Counted from the first letter of the stretch, positions 45,118-54,862 are shown. The stretch: DNA of 64,000 nucleotides from Paracoccus sp. M683 (GCF_007096355.1 NZ_VKDF01000005.1:393778-457777), one strand, 5' to 3'. Made by a program: numbers and translations. Notes: generated from the letters alone by a model not told the origin.

Positions 45118-45186
45118 TGCCCGCCCGCGCTTTCCCCTATGCCGCCTTTGGTATAAAGATAGGGTCTGACACAACGCGGGCGGGCA
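45118..45186. promoter_or_regulatory. Long inverted repeat between the GTA cluster and cysE
   Basis: TGCCCGCCCGCG (45118-45129) and CGCGGGCGGGCA (45175-45186) form a perfect 12-base-pair inverted repeat flanking 45 bases that contain a nested CCCTAT/ATAGGG pair and a TATAAA-like element. The right arm ends four bases before the cysE ATG, so folding would cover its ribosome-binding site. It may end GTA transcription, control cysE, or both. Confidence 0.55.
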
Positions 45187-45190
45187 TCCC

Positions 45191-46018
45191 ATGAATATGC
45201 AAAGCAACGCGAAACCTGGCGCTGCGCGCGAGCGGGGGGCGATCTGGACGCAGATATGCGATGAGGCGCGCCGCGCCGTTCAGGCCGAGCCGCTTTTGGG
45301 CGCCCTGATCCATGCCGGTCTGCTGCACCATCCCAGTCTGGAGGCTGCGCTGGCCTATCGTTTCTCTATGAAACTTGCCTCGGACGAGATGAGCGAGCAG
45401 CTTTTGCGCGAAATCGCGGATGCGGCTTATGCCGATGACATCTCGCTTGGTGATGCGGCGCGGGCCGATCTTCTGGCCGTCTATGATCGGGACCCGGCGA
45501 CGCACCGGCTGATCCAGCCCATTCTGTTCTTCAAGGGCTTTCAGGCCTTGGAGGCCTATCGGATCGCGCATTGGTTGTGGCGGCAGGGACGCAGGGACAT
45601 GGCCTATTTCGTGCAGATGCGCAGTTCGGAATGCTTTGGCGTCGATATTCACCCCGGCGCGCGTATTGGCACGGGCGTGATGATCGACCACGCCCATTCC
45701 ATCGTCATCGGCGAGACGGCCGTGGTTGGCAACGACGTGTCGATGCTGCATTCCGTGACGCTTGGTGGCACCGGAAAAGAGGATGGCGACCGCCACCCAA
45801 AGATTGGCGATGGCGTGCTGATCGGGGCAGGGGCGAAGGTGCTGGGCAATATTGGCGTGGGCGATCATTCCCGCATCGCCGCGGGCTCGGTCGTGTTGCA
45901 GGATGTGCCGCGCTGCAAGACGGTTGCGGGCGTGCCGGCCCGTGTGATCGGTGATGCCGGTTGCAGCGAGCCATCACAGTCGATGAATCAGCTTCTGGGC
46001 ATCGAAAACTATCTTTGA
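45191..46018 (+). CDS. cysE: Serine O-acetyltransferase
   Basis: Makes O-acetylserine for cysteine synthesis. The 275-aa protein has an N-terminal helical SATase domain ([33 protein letters not shown]) and a C-terminal left-handed beta-helix of hexapeptide repeats with [29 protein letters not shown] (catalytic His/Asp) and [25 protein letters not shown]. Location directly after a GTA cluster is usual in Rhodobacterales. The 3' end overlaps pyrD on the opposite strand by ten bases. Confidence 0.96.
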   Translation: MNMQSNAKPGAARERGAIWTQICDEARRAVQAEPLLGALIHAGLLHHPSLEAALAYRFSMKLASDEMSEQLLREIADAAYADDISLGDAARADLLAVYDRDPATHRLIQPILFFKGFQALEAYRIAHWLWRQGRRDMAYFVQMRSSECFGVDIHPGARIGTGVMIDHAHSIVIGETAVVGNDVSMLHSVTLGGTGKEDGDRHPKIGDGVLIGAGAKVLGNIGVGDHSRIAAGSVVLQDVPRCKTVAGVPARVIGDAGCSEPSQSMNQLLGIENYL

Positions 46019-47073
46019 AGCCAATCCCTGATGCCGCTGCCGGTCAGTTCCGGCAGCGTGATGGCGTGACGATCAAGCCGTTCGTCCAACTCGCGCGCAA
46101 TCCGAGTGGCCAGCGAAAACCCCTGATAGATCAGTGCCGAATACAGCTGCACCGCGGTCGCACCGGCCCGCAGTTTTTCCCAAGCCTGATCCGTGGTAGA
46201 GATGCCTCCCACGCCGATCAGCGGAACTTTTCCCTTTGTTTCCCGATACAGCCGAGCCAGGATTCTGGTCGACCGGTCAAATAGCGGCGCGCCGGACAGG
46301 CCGCCCGTTTCGTGCAATTGCGGGTCATTCAGCCCGTCGCGCGACAGGGTCGTATTCGTTGCAATGATCGCGTCGACCCCTGCATTGCTGGCCACGGCCG
46401 CGATGTCGGCCAGGGATGAATCATCAAGATCGGGGGCGATCTTGATGAAGATCGGCGGGCGTTCGTCAAGCGAATCGCGGGCCTTCATGACCCCGTCCAG
46501 CAACACCGCAAGCGCCTCGGCACCCTGCAAATCGCGCAGCCGCTCGGTATTGGGCGAGCTGACATTCACCGTCAGAAAATCGGCCGTGGCGCCGGCGATT
46601 CGCACGACCTCGGCGAAATCCGCGGCGCGATCGGCGCTGTCCTTGTTCGCGCCTATATTCAGCCCAACCGGAATGCCTTGCGGGCGGGCGGAAAGCCGCT
46701 TCGCGATCGCCTCCGCGCCTTCGTTGTTGAAGCCAAAGCGATTGATGATCGCGCGATCCACCGAGAGACGGAACAGGCGCGGACGTGGGTTGCCTGGTTG
46801 AGGCCGGGGCGTCGCTGCGCCCAGTTCGACAAAGCCAAAGCCCGCCCGCATCAGCGGTGCCACGGCCCGCGCATTCTTGTCATATCCGGCAGCCAGGCCG
46901 ATCGGGTTCGGCAGATCCAGCCCTGCCAGCCGCAGCCGCAACCGGTCCGAGGTGACCGCCGCACCGGGCAGCGGCACCAACCCAAGCGCCAGCGCCCGGA
47001 TCGACAGATCATGGGCGCGTTCAGGGTCGATCCGGTGCAGAGTGGCAAGGCCCAGTTGCTCGATGATGCTCAT
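46009..47073 (-). CDS. pyrD: Dihydroorotate dehydrogenase (quinone), class 2
   Basis: Oxidises dihydroorotate to orotate in pyrimidine synthesis, passing electrons to quinone at the inner membrane. The 354-aa protein has the class 2 N-terminal helix (about residues 8-35), [46 protein letters not shown], the catalytic Ser region [13 protein letters not shown] (about residue 172), ATNTTLSR and IGVGGI. The start overlaps the stop of the DUF952 gene by four bases. Confidence 0.96.
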   Translation of the reverse strand: MSIIEQLGLATLHRIDPERAHDLSIRALALGLVPLPGAAVTSDRLRLRLAGLDLPNPIGLAAGYDKNARAVAPLMRAGFGFVELGAATPRPQPGNPRPRLFRLSVDRAIINRFGFNNEGAEAIAKRLSARPQGIPVGLNIGANKDSADRAADFAEVVRIAGATADFLTVNVSSPNTERLRDLQGAEALAVLLDGVMKARDSLDERPPIFIKIAPDLDDSSLADIAAVASNAGVDAIIATNTTLSRDGLNDPQLHETGGLSGAPLFDRSTRILARLYRETKGKVPLIGVGGISTTDQAWEKLRAGATAVQLYSALIYQGFSLATRIARELDERLDRHAITLPELTGSGIRDWLQR

Positions 47074-47405
47074 GCCAGATCCCCGATTTCATGGCCGTTT
47101 GGACCCAGTTCGACAAGCCGGGCCCACAGCACGTCATCCATTCTCAGCAGCCTGTAAAGATGAGGAAAATCCTGTCCGCCGCGCGACTTTTCCCATAGCA
47201 GGTCATCGCCCAGTGTCTCGGCCTCGCAGGCCAGCAGCATCAGCCGGCTTTCGGCCGCGAAATGTTTGGCCAACGTCTCGGGCAGTTGTTTGACGGTCGA
47301 GAAATGCACATAGCCATCGTCACGGTCGACCGGTGCGCCGGAGGTGGTGCCGCGCTGTTGTAACTCGGCCCATTCAGAGGGGCGGAAAATCTTGTAGATC
47401 AGCAT
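47070..47405 (-). CDS. DUF952 family protein
   Basis: A 111-aa protein with the DUF952 layout: [15 protein letters not shown] at the N-terminus, [18 protein letters not shown] in the middle and [21 protein letters not shown] near the end. The family function is not established; an ART-like fold has been proposed. I chose the ATG at 47405; the frame is open upstream to 47684 but that part is not family-like and overlaps the divergent nucleotidase start. It is coupled to pyrD by a four-base overlap. Confidence 0.88.
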   Translation of the reverse strand: MLIYKIFRPSEWAELQQRGTTSGAPVDRDDGYVHFSTVKQLPETLAKHFAAESRLMLLACEAETLGDDLLWEKSRGGQDFPHLYRLLRMDDVLWARLVELGPNGHEIGDLA

Positions 47406-47562
47406 GGCCGCATTTGCCGCGAGCGTCCTGCCGCGGTCAAGGGGCGTCGGTCGCCAGCCTGTCCGACGGACGAATTCGAAAGCAGTCTGATCGGTTTGAC
47501 CGCTGCGGGCGGCTGCGCCAATCTGTCGGCATCGAACCAATGGGGAATGAAAGGAATCACGA

Positions 47563-49164
47563 ATGAGGATCCGGCTTCTAATGGCTGCATCAGCCGCGGC
47601 CCTGACCGCAGGCACGGCGCAGGCCGAAACCGTTCTGCACATTCTGCATACGAACGATTTCCACAGTCGCGTCGAATCAATCAACGCTTATGACAGCACC
47701 TGCGACGCGGAAACCGAAGGCAAGGGCGAGTGCTTTGGCGGCACCGCACGATTCGTTACCAAGATCAACGAGTTGCGGAAGCAGTTCGAAGATGCGGGCG
47801 AGCCGATGATCCTGCTGGATGCCGGCGATCAGTTCCAGGGCAGCTTGTTCTATACCACCTACAAGGGCAAGGACACGGCCGAGTTCATGAACAAACTCGG
47901 CTATGATGCCATGGCCGTCGGCAACCATGAATTTGATGACGGGCCCGAGGTTCTGGCATCCTTCATGGATGCGGCGGAATTTCCGGTGATCTCGGCCAAT
48001 ATCGACGCTTCACAGGATGCCGCGCTGAAGGACAGGCTGGTCGGCAACACCATCATCGAGATCGGCAATCACAAGATCGGCGTGATCGGCGGCACCACCC
48101 TGGACACGCCCGAAATCGCCTCGCCCGGCGATGACGTGATCTTTCTGGACGATGTCGAAAGCATCAAAGCCGATGTCCAGGAACTGACCGAACAGGGCGT
48201 CGACAAGATCATCGCCCTGACGCACGAGGGGTATAACCGCGATCAGGAACTGGCCGCTGCCGTGCCGGGCCTGGATGCCGTGGTCGGCGGCCATACCCAC
48301 AGCCCTCTTGGCACGATGGAAAATGCCGTCGGGCCCTATCCAACGCTGGTCGCGGGGGCTGACGGCGTCGATGTGCCGGTGGTGCAGGCCTATGCCTATT
48401 CGAAATATCTGGGCCACCTGAAGCTGACCTTCGACGACGCCGGAAAAGTCATCGCGGTCGAGGGCGAGCCGATCCTGATGGATGCCTCGGTCACCCCTGA
48501 TCCCGAAACGCTGACCCGGATTGCCGAACTGGGCGCCCCCATCGAAGAGCTGAAGAACAAGCAGGTGGGCGAGATCGCCGCACCGATTGACGGGGACCGC
48601 GCCAATTGTCGCGCCAAGGAATGCGAGATGGGCAATGTCGTGTCCGAGGCGATGCTGGCGCGGGTCAAGGATCAGGGCATCACCATCGCCCTGTCCAATG
48701 GCGGCGGGCTGCGGGCCTCGATCGACGCGGGGCCGGTGACGATGGGCGAGGTGCTGACCGTGCTGCCCTTCCAGAACACGCTGTCCACCTTCCAGGTGAC
48801 CGGGGCCGATGTGGTGGCGGCACTGGAAAACGGCGCCAGCCAGTTAGAGGAAGGCGGAGGTCGCTTTGTCCAGGTCGCGGGCCTGAAATACACGATCAAC
48901 AGTGCCGCCGAACCGGGCAGCCGGATCAGCGACGTGCTGGTGTCGAAGGATGGCGAATGGATGCCGATCGACCCATCCGCGACCTATGGCGTGGTTTCGA
49001 ACAACTATGTCCGCGGCGGCGGAGACGGGTTCGAGGTTTTTGCGACAAACGCCAAGAACGTCTATGATTTCGGCCCTGATCTGGCAGATGTCCTGGCTGA
49101 ATACATTGCCGGGCAAGGGCCGGATTTCGCGCCGGTTCTGGACGGTCGGATCACCGTGAACTGA
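47563..49164 (+). CDS. Secreted 5'-nucleotidase / 2',3'-cyclic phosphodiesterase family
   Basis: A 533-aa UshA-like protein. A signal peptide (MRIRLLMAASAAALTAGTAQA, cleavage near residue 21) sends it to the periplasm. The N-terminal metallophosphatase domain has the metal ligands in LHTNDFHSR, DAGDQFQGS, VGNHEFDDG, ALTHEG and GGHTHS; the C-terminal 5'-nucleotidase domain has SNGGGLRASI, LPFQNTLSTFQVTG and NNYVRGGGDGFEVF. It scavenges phosphate and nucleosides from external nucleotides. A terminator follows at 49201. Confidence 0.94.
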   Translation: MRIRLLMAASAAALTAGTAQAETVLHILHTNDFHSRVESINAYDSTCDAETEGKGECFGGTARFVTKINELRKQFEDAGEPMILLDAGDQFQGSLFYTTYKGKDTAEFMNKLGYDAMAVGNHEFDDGPEVLASFMDAAEFPVISANIDASQDAALKDRLVGNTIIEIGNHKIGVIGGTTLDTPEIASPGDDVIFLDDVESIKADVQELTEQGVDKIIALTHEGYNRDQELAAAVPGLDAVVGGHTHSPLGTMENAVGPYPTLVAGADGVDVPVVQAYAYSKYLGHLKLTFDDAGKVIAVEGEPILMDASVTPDPETLTRIAELGAPIEELKNKQVGEIAAPIDGDRANCRAKECEMGNVVSEAMLARVKDQGITIALSNGGGLRASIDAGPVTMGEVLTVLPFQNTLSTFQVTGADVVAALENGASQLEEGGGRFVQVAGLKYTINSAAEPGSRISDVLVSKDGEWMPIDPSATYGVVSNNYVRGGGDGFEVFATNAKNVYDFGPDLADVLAEYIAGQGPDFAPVLDGRITVN

Positions 49165-49200
49165 GGCCGGGGATAACGGCATCCTCTGCCTGAAATTGAT

Positions 49201-49236
49201 GAAGCCCGGACAAGGTTCCGGGCTTCATTGCTTTTG
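49201..49236. terminator. Intrinsic terminator between nucleotidase and lysophospholipase genes
   Basis: GAAGCCCGGA-CAAGGT-TCCGGGCTTC, a perfect ten-base-pair stem (49201-49226), then ATTGCTTTT. Its symmetry and its place between converging genes suggest bidirectional use. Confidence 0.8.
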
Positions 49237-49280
49237 GGGGCACGGGTTTTGCAAGGCGCGGCGAGGGCAGCCCCTTGGCG

Positions 49281-50219
49281 TCAGGTGGCCCCGATATGGG
49301 CCAGCAAGGTCTGAAAGAACTGCTCGCGGACCTCGGTGGTTTCCATCATTGCCTCGTGACGGCAGCGTGCGAGCGACAGCAGTTGCGCATCCGGCCAGCG
49401 CTCGACCCGGTCGCGAATGGCCGAGGACGAGACGACCTTTTCCCCGTCGCCAAGTGAGACCATCACCGGATAGTCGGGCGAGGGCAGGCCCGACAGCCGG
49501 GTGCATTCATTCAGCGCCTTGGCCACCCAGTCGAAACTGGCGCCCCCGATGGTCAGGTCGGGCCAGGCGTCGGCCTCGCAGACCATGCGCGCCCATTCGG
49601 CGGCATCATGGGTCAGCAGATTGGCGCTGAAAGCCTCGTCCAGAACATAGGTGCCGCTTGCGCCGCTGCCGGGGGCGGCATGTCCGCCGCGACCCAGGCG
49701 GCCGGCGATATAGGCCATGCCAAGCGCCACGCCATGCGGCATCTGCCGCAGGTTGATCCCCCACATCGGCGCCGAGAAGGCCGCTGTCTGCACCGGCAAT
49801 TCGTTATGCAACGCCGCCAGCCCGATACAGCCACCCATGGAATGCGCCAGCAGATGCCAGGGGCGTGGCAGGTCCAGTTCAGTCGCGGCCACGACCATCT
49901 CGACCACATCACGCTGATAATCGCTGAAATCGCCGATATGGCCGGGGCGCGGATCATCCTGCAGCCGATCCGACAGTCCCTGGCCGCGCCAGTCGATTGC
50001 CAGCACGGTCAGTCCAACCGCGTTCAGCCGCGCGGCGGTCTGGCTGTATTTCTCGACATATTCGGTCCGGCCGGGGAACAGAAGCACGCTGCCATGCGCC
50101 GCGCCATGGGTCCGCCAGCAGGCAAGGCGCAACTGCACGCCGTCATCGGCCTTGGTGAAAAAGGCCTCGGCGGCGGGCAGCCGGTCATTGTGCAGCTGAT
50201 GGAATGGCGCGGGCGTCAC
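49281..50219 (-). CDS. pldB: Alpha/beta hydrolase, lysophospholipase L2-like
   Basis: A 312-aa cytosolic hydrolase. The oxyanion-side LLFPGRTEYVEKY, the IDWRGQGLSDR block and the nucleophile elbow AHSMGG (Ser127) are typical of PldB/monoacylglycerol-lipase-like enzymes; a late His is in ARCRHEAMMET. The start is 13 bases from the SCP2 gene stop on the same strand, so they may be co-transcribed. The exact lipid substrate is not known. Confidence 0.85.
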   Translation of the reverse strand: MTPAPFHQLHNDRLPAAEAFFTKADDGVQLRLACWRTHGAAHGSVLLFPGRTEYVEKYSQTAARLNAVGLTVLAIDWRGQGLSDRLQDDPRPGHIGDFSDYQRDVVEMVVAATELDLPRPWHLLAHSMGGCIGLAALHNELPVQTAAFSAPMWGINLRQMPHGVALGMAYIAGRLGRGGHAAPGSGASGTYVLDEAFSANLLTHDAAEWARMVCEADAWPDLTIGGASFDWVAKALNECTRLSGLPSPDYPVMVSLGDGEKVVSSSAIRDRVERWPDAQLLSLARCRHEAMMETTEVREQFFQTLLAHIGAT

Positions 50220-50232
50220 CGGATCATCCGGG

Positions 50233-50517
50233 TCAGGACAGCGCCGCGCCCAGCTGCATCGCCAACGGCATCGAGCCGTCGATCTTCAGCTTGCCGGTCA
50301 TGAAGGCGGCGGTCGGGTTGACCGAGCCATCCAGGATGCCCTCGAACGTCTCGCGCGAGGCGGTCAGGGTCACTTCGGCCTCGTCATCGCCGGCGCGCGC
50401 GCCATCGGCGTCGATGAAGATCGCGCCTTCGTCCTCGATCACGAATTTTGCCGTCGAATCGAAGCTGCCCAGCTTCTCGTTCAGCTTCTCGACCGCCTTG
50501 TTCACGACTTCGCTCAT
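50233..50517 (-). CDS. SCP2 sterol-binding-like domain protein
   Basis: A 94-aa stand-alone SCP2 domain: KAVEKLNEKLGSFDSTAKFVIEDEGAIFIDADG, ASRETFEGILDGSVNPTAAFMTGKLKIDGSMPLAMQLG. The last segment, FMTGKLKIDGSM, is the family signature. Such proteins bind hydrophobic ligands (acyl-CoA, fatty acids, possibly hopanoids). The ATG at 50517 is preceded by GGAGGC; the frame is open further upstream without family similarity. It is upstream of the hydrolase gene. Confidence 0.92.
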   Translation of the reverse strand: MSEVVNKAVEKLNEKLGSFDSTAKFVIEDEGAIFIDADGARAGDDEAEVTLTASRETFEGILDGSVNPTAAFMTGKLKIDGSMPLAMQLGAALS

Positions 50518-50599
50518 ATTGATGCCTCCGTTCGGCTTTGACTGGCCCCTGACCCTTTGACTGTCTACACTGGTGGTAACACAGGCGGAAGGCAGGAAA

Positions 50600-51163
50600 A
50601 TGGTTCGTTTCGCAGCAGTGCTGCTTGCCGCATGCGTCAACATTTTCGCGTTTGGCGCAAGTGGTGGCGTTGCGTCAGCCCAAGCGGCGGCCGATCTGGA
50701 TCGGATGTTTGCGGATCTGGCGCAGCCCGAGGGCGAGGGCTGGCGCATCGCCGAAAGCGATATTTTGCGGGAATGGTCGAAATCGGGATCGGCGGCGATG
50801 GACCTGCTGCTGAAACGTGGTGAGGATGCGCTGGATCAGGGCGATGCGATCACCGCCATCGGCCATCTGACGGCGTTGACCGACCACGCGCCTGATTTCG
50901 CGGCCGGCTATCAGGCGCGGGCGGTGGCCTATGCGATGAAAGGGGACTATGGCCCTGCCGTCGCCGATCTGGCCCGCGCGCTGGAACTGGAACCGCGCCA
51001 CTTCGCCGCGCTGACACAGTTGGGCAGCATGCTAGAGGAAATGGGTGATACCGACCGGGCGCTTGCGGCCTATCGCGAAAGCCTGAAGATCCATCCCCAT
51101 CAGCAAGAGGCCATCGACGGACAGGCACGTCTGGAAATGGCGACGCAGGGCACCGATATCTGA
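50600..51163 (+). CDS. Exported TPR-repeat protein
   Basis: A 187-aa protein with an N-terminal signal sequence (MVRFAAVLLAACVNIFAFGASGGVASAQA) and three tetratricopeptide repeats (residues about 75-180): DAITAIGHLTALTDHAPDFAAGYQARAVAYAMKGDYGPAVADLARALELEPRHFAAL and the TDRALAAYRESLKIHP repeat. It probably acts as a periplasmic scaffold. The ATG at 50600 follows GGCAGG; the helicase gene begins four bases after the stop. Divergent from the SCP2 gene. Confidence 0.85.
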   Translation: MVRFAAVLLAACVNIFAFGASGGVASAQAAADLDRMFADLAQPEGEGWRIAESDILREWSKSGSAAMDLLLKRGEDALDQGDAITAIGHLTALTDHAPDFAAGYQARAVAYAMKGDYGPAVADLARALELEPRHFAALTQLGSMLEEMGDTDRALAAYRESLKIHPHQQEAIDGQARLEMATQGTDI

Positions 51164-51167
51164 CCCC

Positions 51168-54029
51168 ATGACTTCGCGAGTGACGGCCGTGCTGGGGCCG
51201 ACCAATACCGGCAAGACCCATTATGCCATCGACCGCATGCTGGCCCATCGCACCGGGGTAATCGGCCTGCCGCTGCGTTTGCTGGCGCGCGAGGTCTATG
51301 ACCGCATCGTCAAGGCGCGTGGCCCATCGGTCGTGGCGCTGGTCACGGGCGAGGAACGCATCGTGCCCGATCGGGTCCAATACTGGGTGGCCACCACCGA
51401 GGCCATGCCCGAGGTCGGCGCCGATTTCGTGGCCATCGACGAGATCCAGCTTTGCGCCGATCCTGAACGCGGCCATGTCTTTACCGACCGGCTGCTCAAT
51501 ATGCGCGGATTGCACCAGACCCTGCTGCTGGGCAGCGATACCATGCGCCCGGCCATTGCCGCGCTGGTGCCCGGCGTGCAGTTCGAGAGGCGCGAAAGGT
51601 TCAGCACGCTCAGTTGGGCGGGGTCCAAGAAGCTGTCCCGCATGCCCGCGCGCAGCGCCATTGTCGGTTTCAGCGTCGATAACGTCTATGCCATCGCCGA
51701 ACTGATCCGCCGTCAGCGCGGTGGTGCGGCGGTGGTGATGGGCGCGCTGTCACCGCGCACCCGCAATGCCCAGGTCGCGATGTATCAGGCCGGCGAGGTC
51801 GACTATCTGGTTGCCACCGATGCGATCGGCATGGGGCTGAACCTCGACATCCGCCATGTTGCCTTCAGCGCGACCGAGAAGTTTGATGGCCATCGGATGC
51901 GCCCGCTGTTTCCGCATGAAATGGGGCAGATCGCAGGCCGGGCGGGGCGGCACACCGAGCCCGGCACCTTTGGCGTCACCGGCGAGGCTGCGCCCCTGGA
52001 TGAAGGGCTGATCAGCGCCATCGAGAACCATCGTTTCGCGCCGATTCAGCGGCTGATGTGGCGCAATGGTGCCATCGAATACGGCACGCTTGACCGGCTG
52101 GTTGCCAGCCTTGAAACCGCACCGCACAGCGAATGGCTGTCGCGCGGGCGCGAGGCCGATGATCTGCGGGCGCTGAAATCCCTGCGCGATCTGCCAGAGA
52201 TTCGCGACCGGGTCGGCGCGCCCGCCGATGTCCGGCTGCTGTGGGATGTCTGCCGCGTGCCCGATTTCCGGGGAATCTCGCCTGCTGAACATGTCGGGTT
52301 GTTGCAGCGCATTTTCGGCTTTTTGCAGGAAGGTTCGATCCCGGCCGACTGGCTGGCCCGCCAGATCGAGCGTATAGACCGGCCCAAGGGCGATATTGAT
52401 GCACTTTCAAAGCGTCTGGCATATATTCGGACCTGGACCTATGTGGCGCAACGACGTGGATGGGTGCAGGATGAATCCCATTGGCGCGGCGAGACGCGCG
52501 CTGTAGAAGATCGGCTGTCGGATGCGTTGCATGTCGCATTGACCGAAAGATTTGTGGACCGGCGCACATCCGTGCTGCTGCGCCGGCTCAAGCAGAAGGA
52601 GAGCCTTGTGGCCGAAGTGAATGACAAGGGCGAAGTGACGGTCGAGGGCGAGTTCGCCGGCCGCCTGGATGGATTCCGGTTCCGCCCCGACCAGACCGCG
52701 ACGGCGGATGAGGCAAAGATGCTGAACCGCGCCAGCTACGAGGCGCTGCGCCCGGAATTTCATCTGCGCGCCGACCGATTCTATAATGCGCCCGATACCG
52801 AACTGGATTTCACCGAACAGGGCGGGCTGATGTGGGGCAGCTCTGCCGTGGGCAAGCTGGTCAAGGGTGCCGATGCGCTGCATCCGGGCGTCGAAGCCTT
52901 TGTCGATGACGAGGCCGGCCCCGATGTCGTCGAAAAGGTCCGTCGCCGTTTGCAGCATTTCATCGACCGCAAGGTTGCCACCTTGTTCGAGCCGCTTCTG
53001 GCGCTGCAAAAGGATGAAACGCTGACCGGGCTGGCCCGTGGCTTTGCCTTCCAACTGATCGAATCCTTTGGCGTCCTGCCGCGCGAACGCGTGGCCGGCG
53101 ACGTAAAGGCGTTGGATCAGGATGCCCGTGGCACGCTGCGCAAGCATGGCGTGCGCTTCGGTCAGTTCACCATCTTCCAGACTGCGCTGCTGAAACCCGC
53201 GCCGACCCGGCTGCGGCTGGTGCTGTGGTCGCTGGCCGAAGGCTTGGACGAATTTCCCGAAAGCCCGCCCCCCGGCCTGGTCACGATCCCGCATCTGGCC
53301 GAGGTGCCGGACGGGTATTACACGCTGTCGGGCTATCACCCGGCGGGTGACCGCGCGATCCGCATCGACATGTTGGAACGGCTGGCCGATCTGGTGCGCG
53401 CACAGGATACGCGGGCGGGGTTCGAGGCCAATCCTGACATGCTGTCGATTACCGGTATGACGCTGGATCAGTTCGCCGATCTGATGCAGGGGCTCGGTTA
53501 TGCCGCCGAGAAGGGCGAGCGCGCCAAGGTCAAGGCACCCGAGCCCGCGCCGGCGACTGTCGAGAGCACCGAAGCGGTCGCTTCGGATGCGCCGATGACC
53601 GAAGAGGAATCGGTGCTGGTTGCCGAGACCCGTGCCAAATGGGAGGCCGAGCAGGCCGCGAAGAAGGCGGCCGAGCCTGCCGAAGCCGAAGCCGAGGCTT
53701 CCGCGGATGCGGAAAATGCGACGGAAGAGGCACCCGAGACCGAGGTGTTCTATACCTTCCGTTGGGCGCCCAAACCTCGTGCACCGCGTCGTCCGGCCCG
53801 GAACGACAACCGCAACGAGGCCCGTCCGCCCCGCAAGGATCGTGGCGAAGGCGCGCCAAAGGGCGAGCGTGGTGATCGCGAGCGTGGCGATCGGGGGCCG
53901 AAGAAAAAAGGCGGCCCCAAGAAGGGTGGCAAGCCGCAAGGCACCAAGACCTATGGCACCCGCCCCGAGAAGCAGGCCGATCCCGACAGCCCCTTTGCTG
54001 TTCTGGCGGCGCTGAAGACGCGGGAATAA
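51168..54029 (+). CDS. Suv3-like DExH-type RNA helicase with a basic disordered tail
   Basis: A 953-aa protein. Motif I is LGPTNTGKTH (residues about 8-17), motif II is DEIQ, and the motif VI region is QIAGRAGRHT, the signature of mitochondrial Suv3-type helicases, whose relatives are common in alphaproteobacteria. The middle part (residues about 350-780) is helical and unassigned. The last 150 residues are first acidic and Ala-rich, then strongly basic and Gly/Arg/Lys/Pro-rich (KGERGDRERGDRGPKKKGG), an RNA-binding tail. It is followed closely by an S4 RNA-binding gene, which supports a role in RNA or ribosome metabolism. Confidence 0.88.
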   Translation: MTSRVTAVLGPTNTGKTHYAIDRMLAHRTGVIGLPLRLLAREVYDRIVKARGPSVVALVTGEERIVPDRVQYWVATTEAMPEVGADFVAIDEIQLCADPERGHVFTDRLLNMRGLHQTLLLGSDTMRPAIAALVPGVQFERRERFSTLSWAGSKKLSRMPARSAIVGFSVDNVYAIAELIRRQRGGAAVVMGALSPRTRNAQVAMYQAGEVDYLVATDAIGMGLNLDIRHVAFSATEKFDGHRMRPLFPHEMGQIAGRAGRHTEPGTFGVTGEAAPLDEGLISAIENHRFAPIQRLMWRNGAIEYGTLDRLVASLETAPHSEWLSRGREADDLRALKSLRDLPEIRDRVGAPADVRLLWDVCRVPDFRGISPAEHVGLLQRIFGFLQEGSIPADWLARQIERIDRPKGDIDALSKRLAYIRTWTYVAQRRGWVQDESHWRGETRAVEDRLSDALHVALTERFVDRRTSVLLRRLKQKESLVAEVNDKGEVTVEGEFAGRLDGFRFRPDQTATADEAKMLNRASYEALRPEFHLRADRFYNAPDTELDFTEQGGLMWGSSAVGKLVKGADALHPGVEAFVDDEAGPDVVEKVRRRLQHFIDRKVATLFEPLLALQKDETLTGLARGFAFQLIESFGVLPRERVAGDVKALDQDARGTLRKHGVRFGQFTIFQTALLKPAPTRLRLVLWSLAEGLDEFPESPPPGLVTIPHLAEVPDGYYTLSGYHPAGDRAIRIDMLERLADLVRAQDTRAGFEANPDMLSITGMTLDQFADLMQGLGYAAEKGERAKVKAPEPAPATVESTEAVASDAPMTEEESVLVAETRAKWEAEQAAKKAAEPAEAEAEASADAENATEEAPETEVFYTFRWAPKPRAPRRPARNDNRNEARPPRKDRGEGAPKGERGDRERGDRGPKKKGGPKKGGKPQGTKTYGTRPEKQADPDSPFAVLAALKTRE

Positions 54030-54036
54030 GACCCGT

Positions 54037-54312
54037 TTGACCGATACCGACGAGGTCTTGCGTCTGGACAAATGGCTGGTTCACGCCCGCCTGTTCAAGA
54101 CGCGCGGCCTTGCTGCCGCCCGGATCGAGGGCGGCGGCGTCCGCGTCAATGGTCAGCCGACCCGCAAGCCCGGTCGCGCGGTTCGGCCGGGCGATCAGGT
54201 CACGGTTTCGGCCCATGGTCAGGTGCGCGAATTGCGTGTGGTGGCGCTTGGCGTGCGGCGCGGGCCGGCATCAGAGGCGCAGGACTTGTATCAGGAATTG
54301 GACGGGGAATAG
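54037..54312 (+). CDS. S4-domain RNA-binding protein (Hsp15-like)
   Basis: A 91-aa protein with an S4 fold: LRLDKWLVHARLFKTRGLAAARIEGGGVRVNGQPTRKPGRAVRPGDQVTV. Hsp15/HslR proteins of this type bind stalled 50S subunits carrying peptidyl-tRNA. The start is TTG at 54037 (seven bases after the helicase stop); no ATG exists before the domain. The stop is directly followed by an interspersed repeat. Confidence 0.88.
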   Translation: MTDTDEVLRLDKWLVHARLFKTRGLAAARIEGGGVRVNGQPTRKPGRAVRPGDQVTVSAHGQVRELRVVALGVRRGPASEAQDLYQELDGE

Positions 54313-54372
54313 GGGCGCTGCCCCTCGGCGCGTATCGCGCCTCACCCCGGGATATTTGGATCAAAGCGAGGG
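54311..54372 (+). repeat. Interspersed intergenic repeat, copy 3
   Basis: Two hairpins (AGGGGCGCTGCCCCT and GGCGCGTATCGCGCC) are followed by ACCCCGGGATATTTGG and ATCAAAGCGAG. The layout is that of copy 1 (11403), and the tail is identical to that of copy 2 (31979). It begins in the stop codon of the S4 protein gene. Confidence 0.8.
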
Positions 54373-54523
54373 CAGGGCGTTCGTTCGTCAGCGGGGCGGT
54401 CGCGTGGACTGCTGTTCGCGGTGTGTGCGATGCGGCGAAATGGCGGTCTTTTCGCCGGGCGTGGCCTTGATTGATGGCGCGGGCGGGCGTAACTAGCGCC
54501 TCGGAAGAAACGGAGCTGCCCCG

Positions 54524-54862
54524 ATGACCTATATCGTCACCGATAATTGCATCATGTGCAAATACACGGATTGCGTCGAGGTCTGTCCGGTCGACTGTTT
54601 CTATGAGGGCGAGAACACATTGGTGATTCACCCTGATGAGTGCATTGATTGCGGCGTCTGCGAGCCGGAATGCCCGGCCGATGCGATCCGCCCCGATACC
54701 GAGCCGGACATGGAAAAATGGGTCGAGTTCAACCGGAAATATTCGGAAGCCTGGCCTGTGATCACCCGCAAGAAAGATCCATTGCCCACCGCTGAAGAGA
54801 TGGACGGTGTCGAGGGCAAGCTGGACAAGTATTTCTCGGAAGCGCCGGGCGAGGGCGACTGA
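54524..54862 (+). CDS. fdxA: 7Fe-type ferredoxin (FdxA)
   Basis: A 112-aa ferredoxin: Cys9, Cys17 and Cys50 fit the [3Fe-4S] cluster and Cys21, Cys40, Cys43 and Cys46 the [4Fe-4S] cluster ([15 protein letters not shown]). The C-terminal extension ([22 protein letters not shown]) is standard for alphaproteobacterial FdxA. It carries electrons; partner unknown. It is monocistronic, with a terminator-like hairpin at 54967. Confidence 0.95.
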   Translation: MTYIVTDNCIMCKYTDCVEVCPVDCFYEGENTLVIHPDECIDCGVCEPECPADAIRPDTEPDMEKWVEFNRKYSEAWPVITRKKDPLPTAEEMDGVEGKLDKYFSEAPGEGD

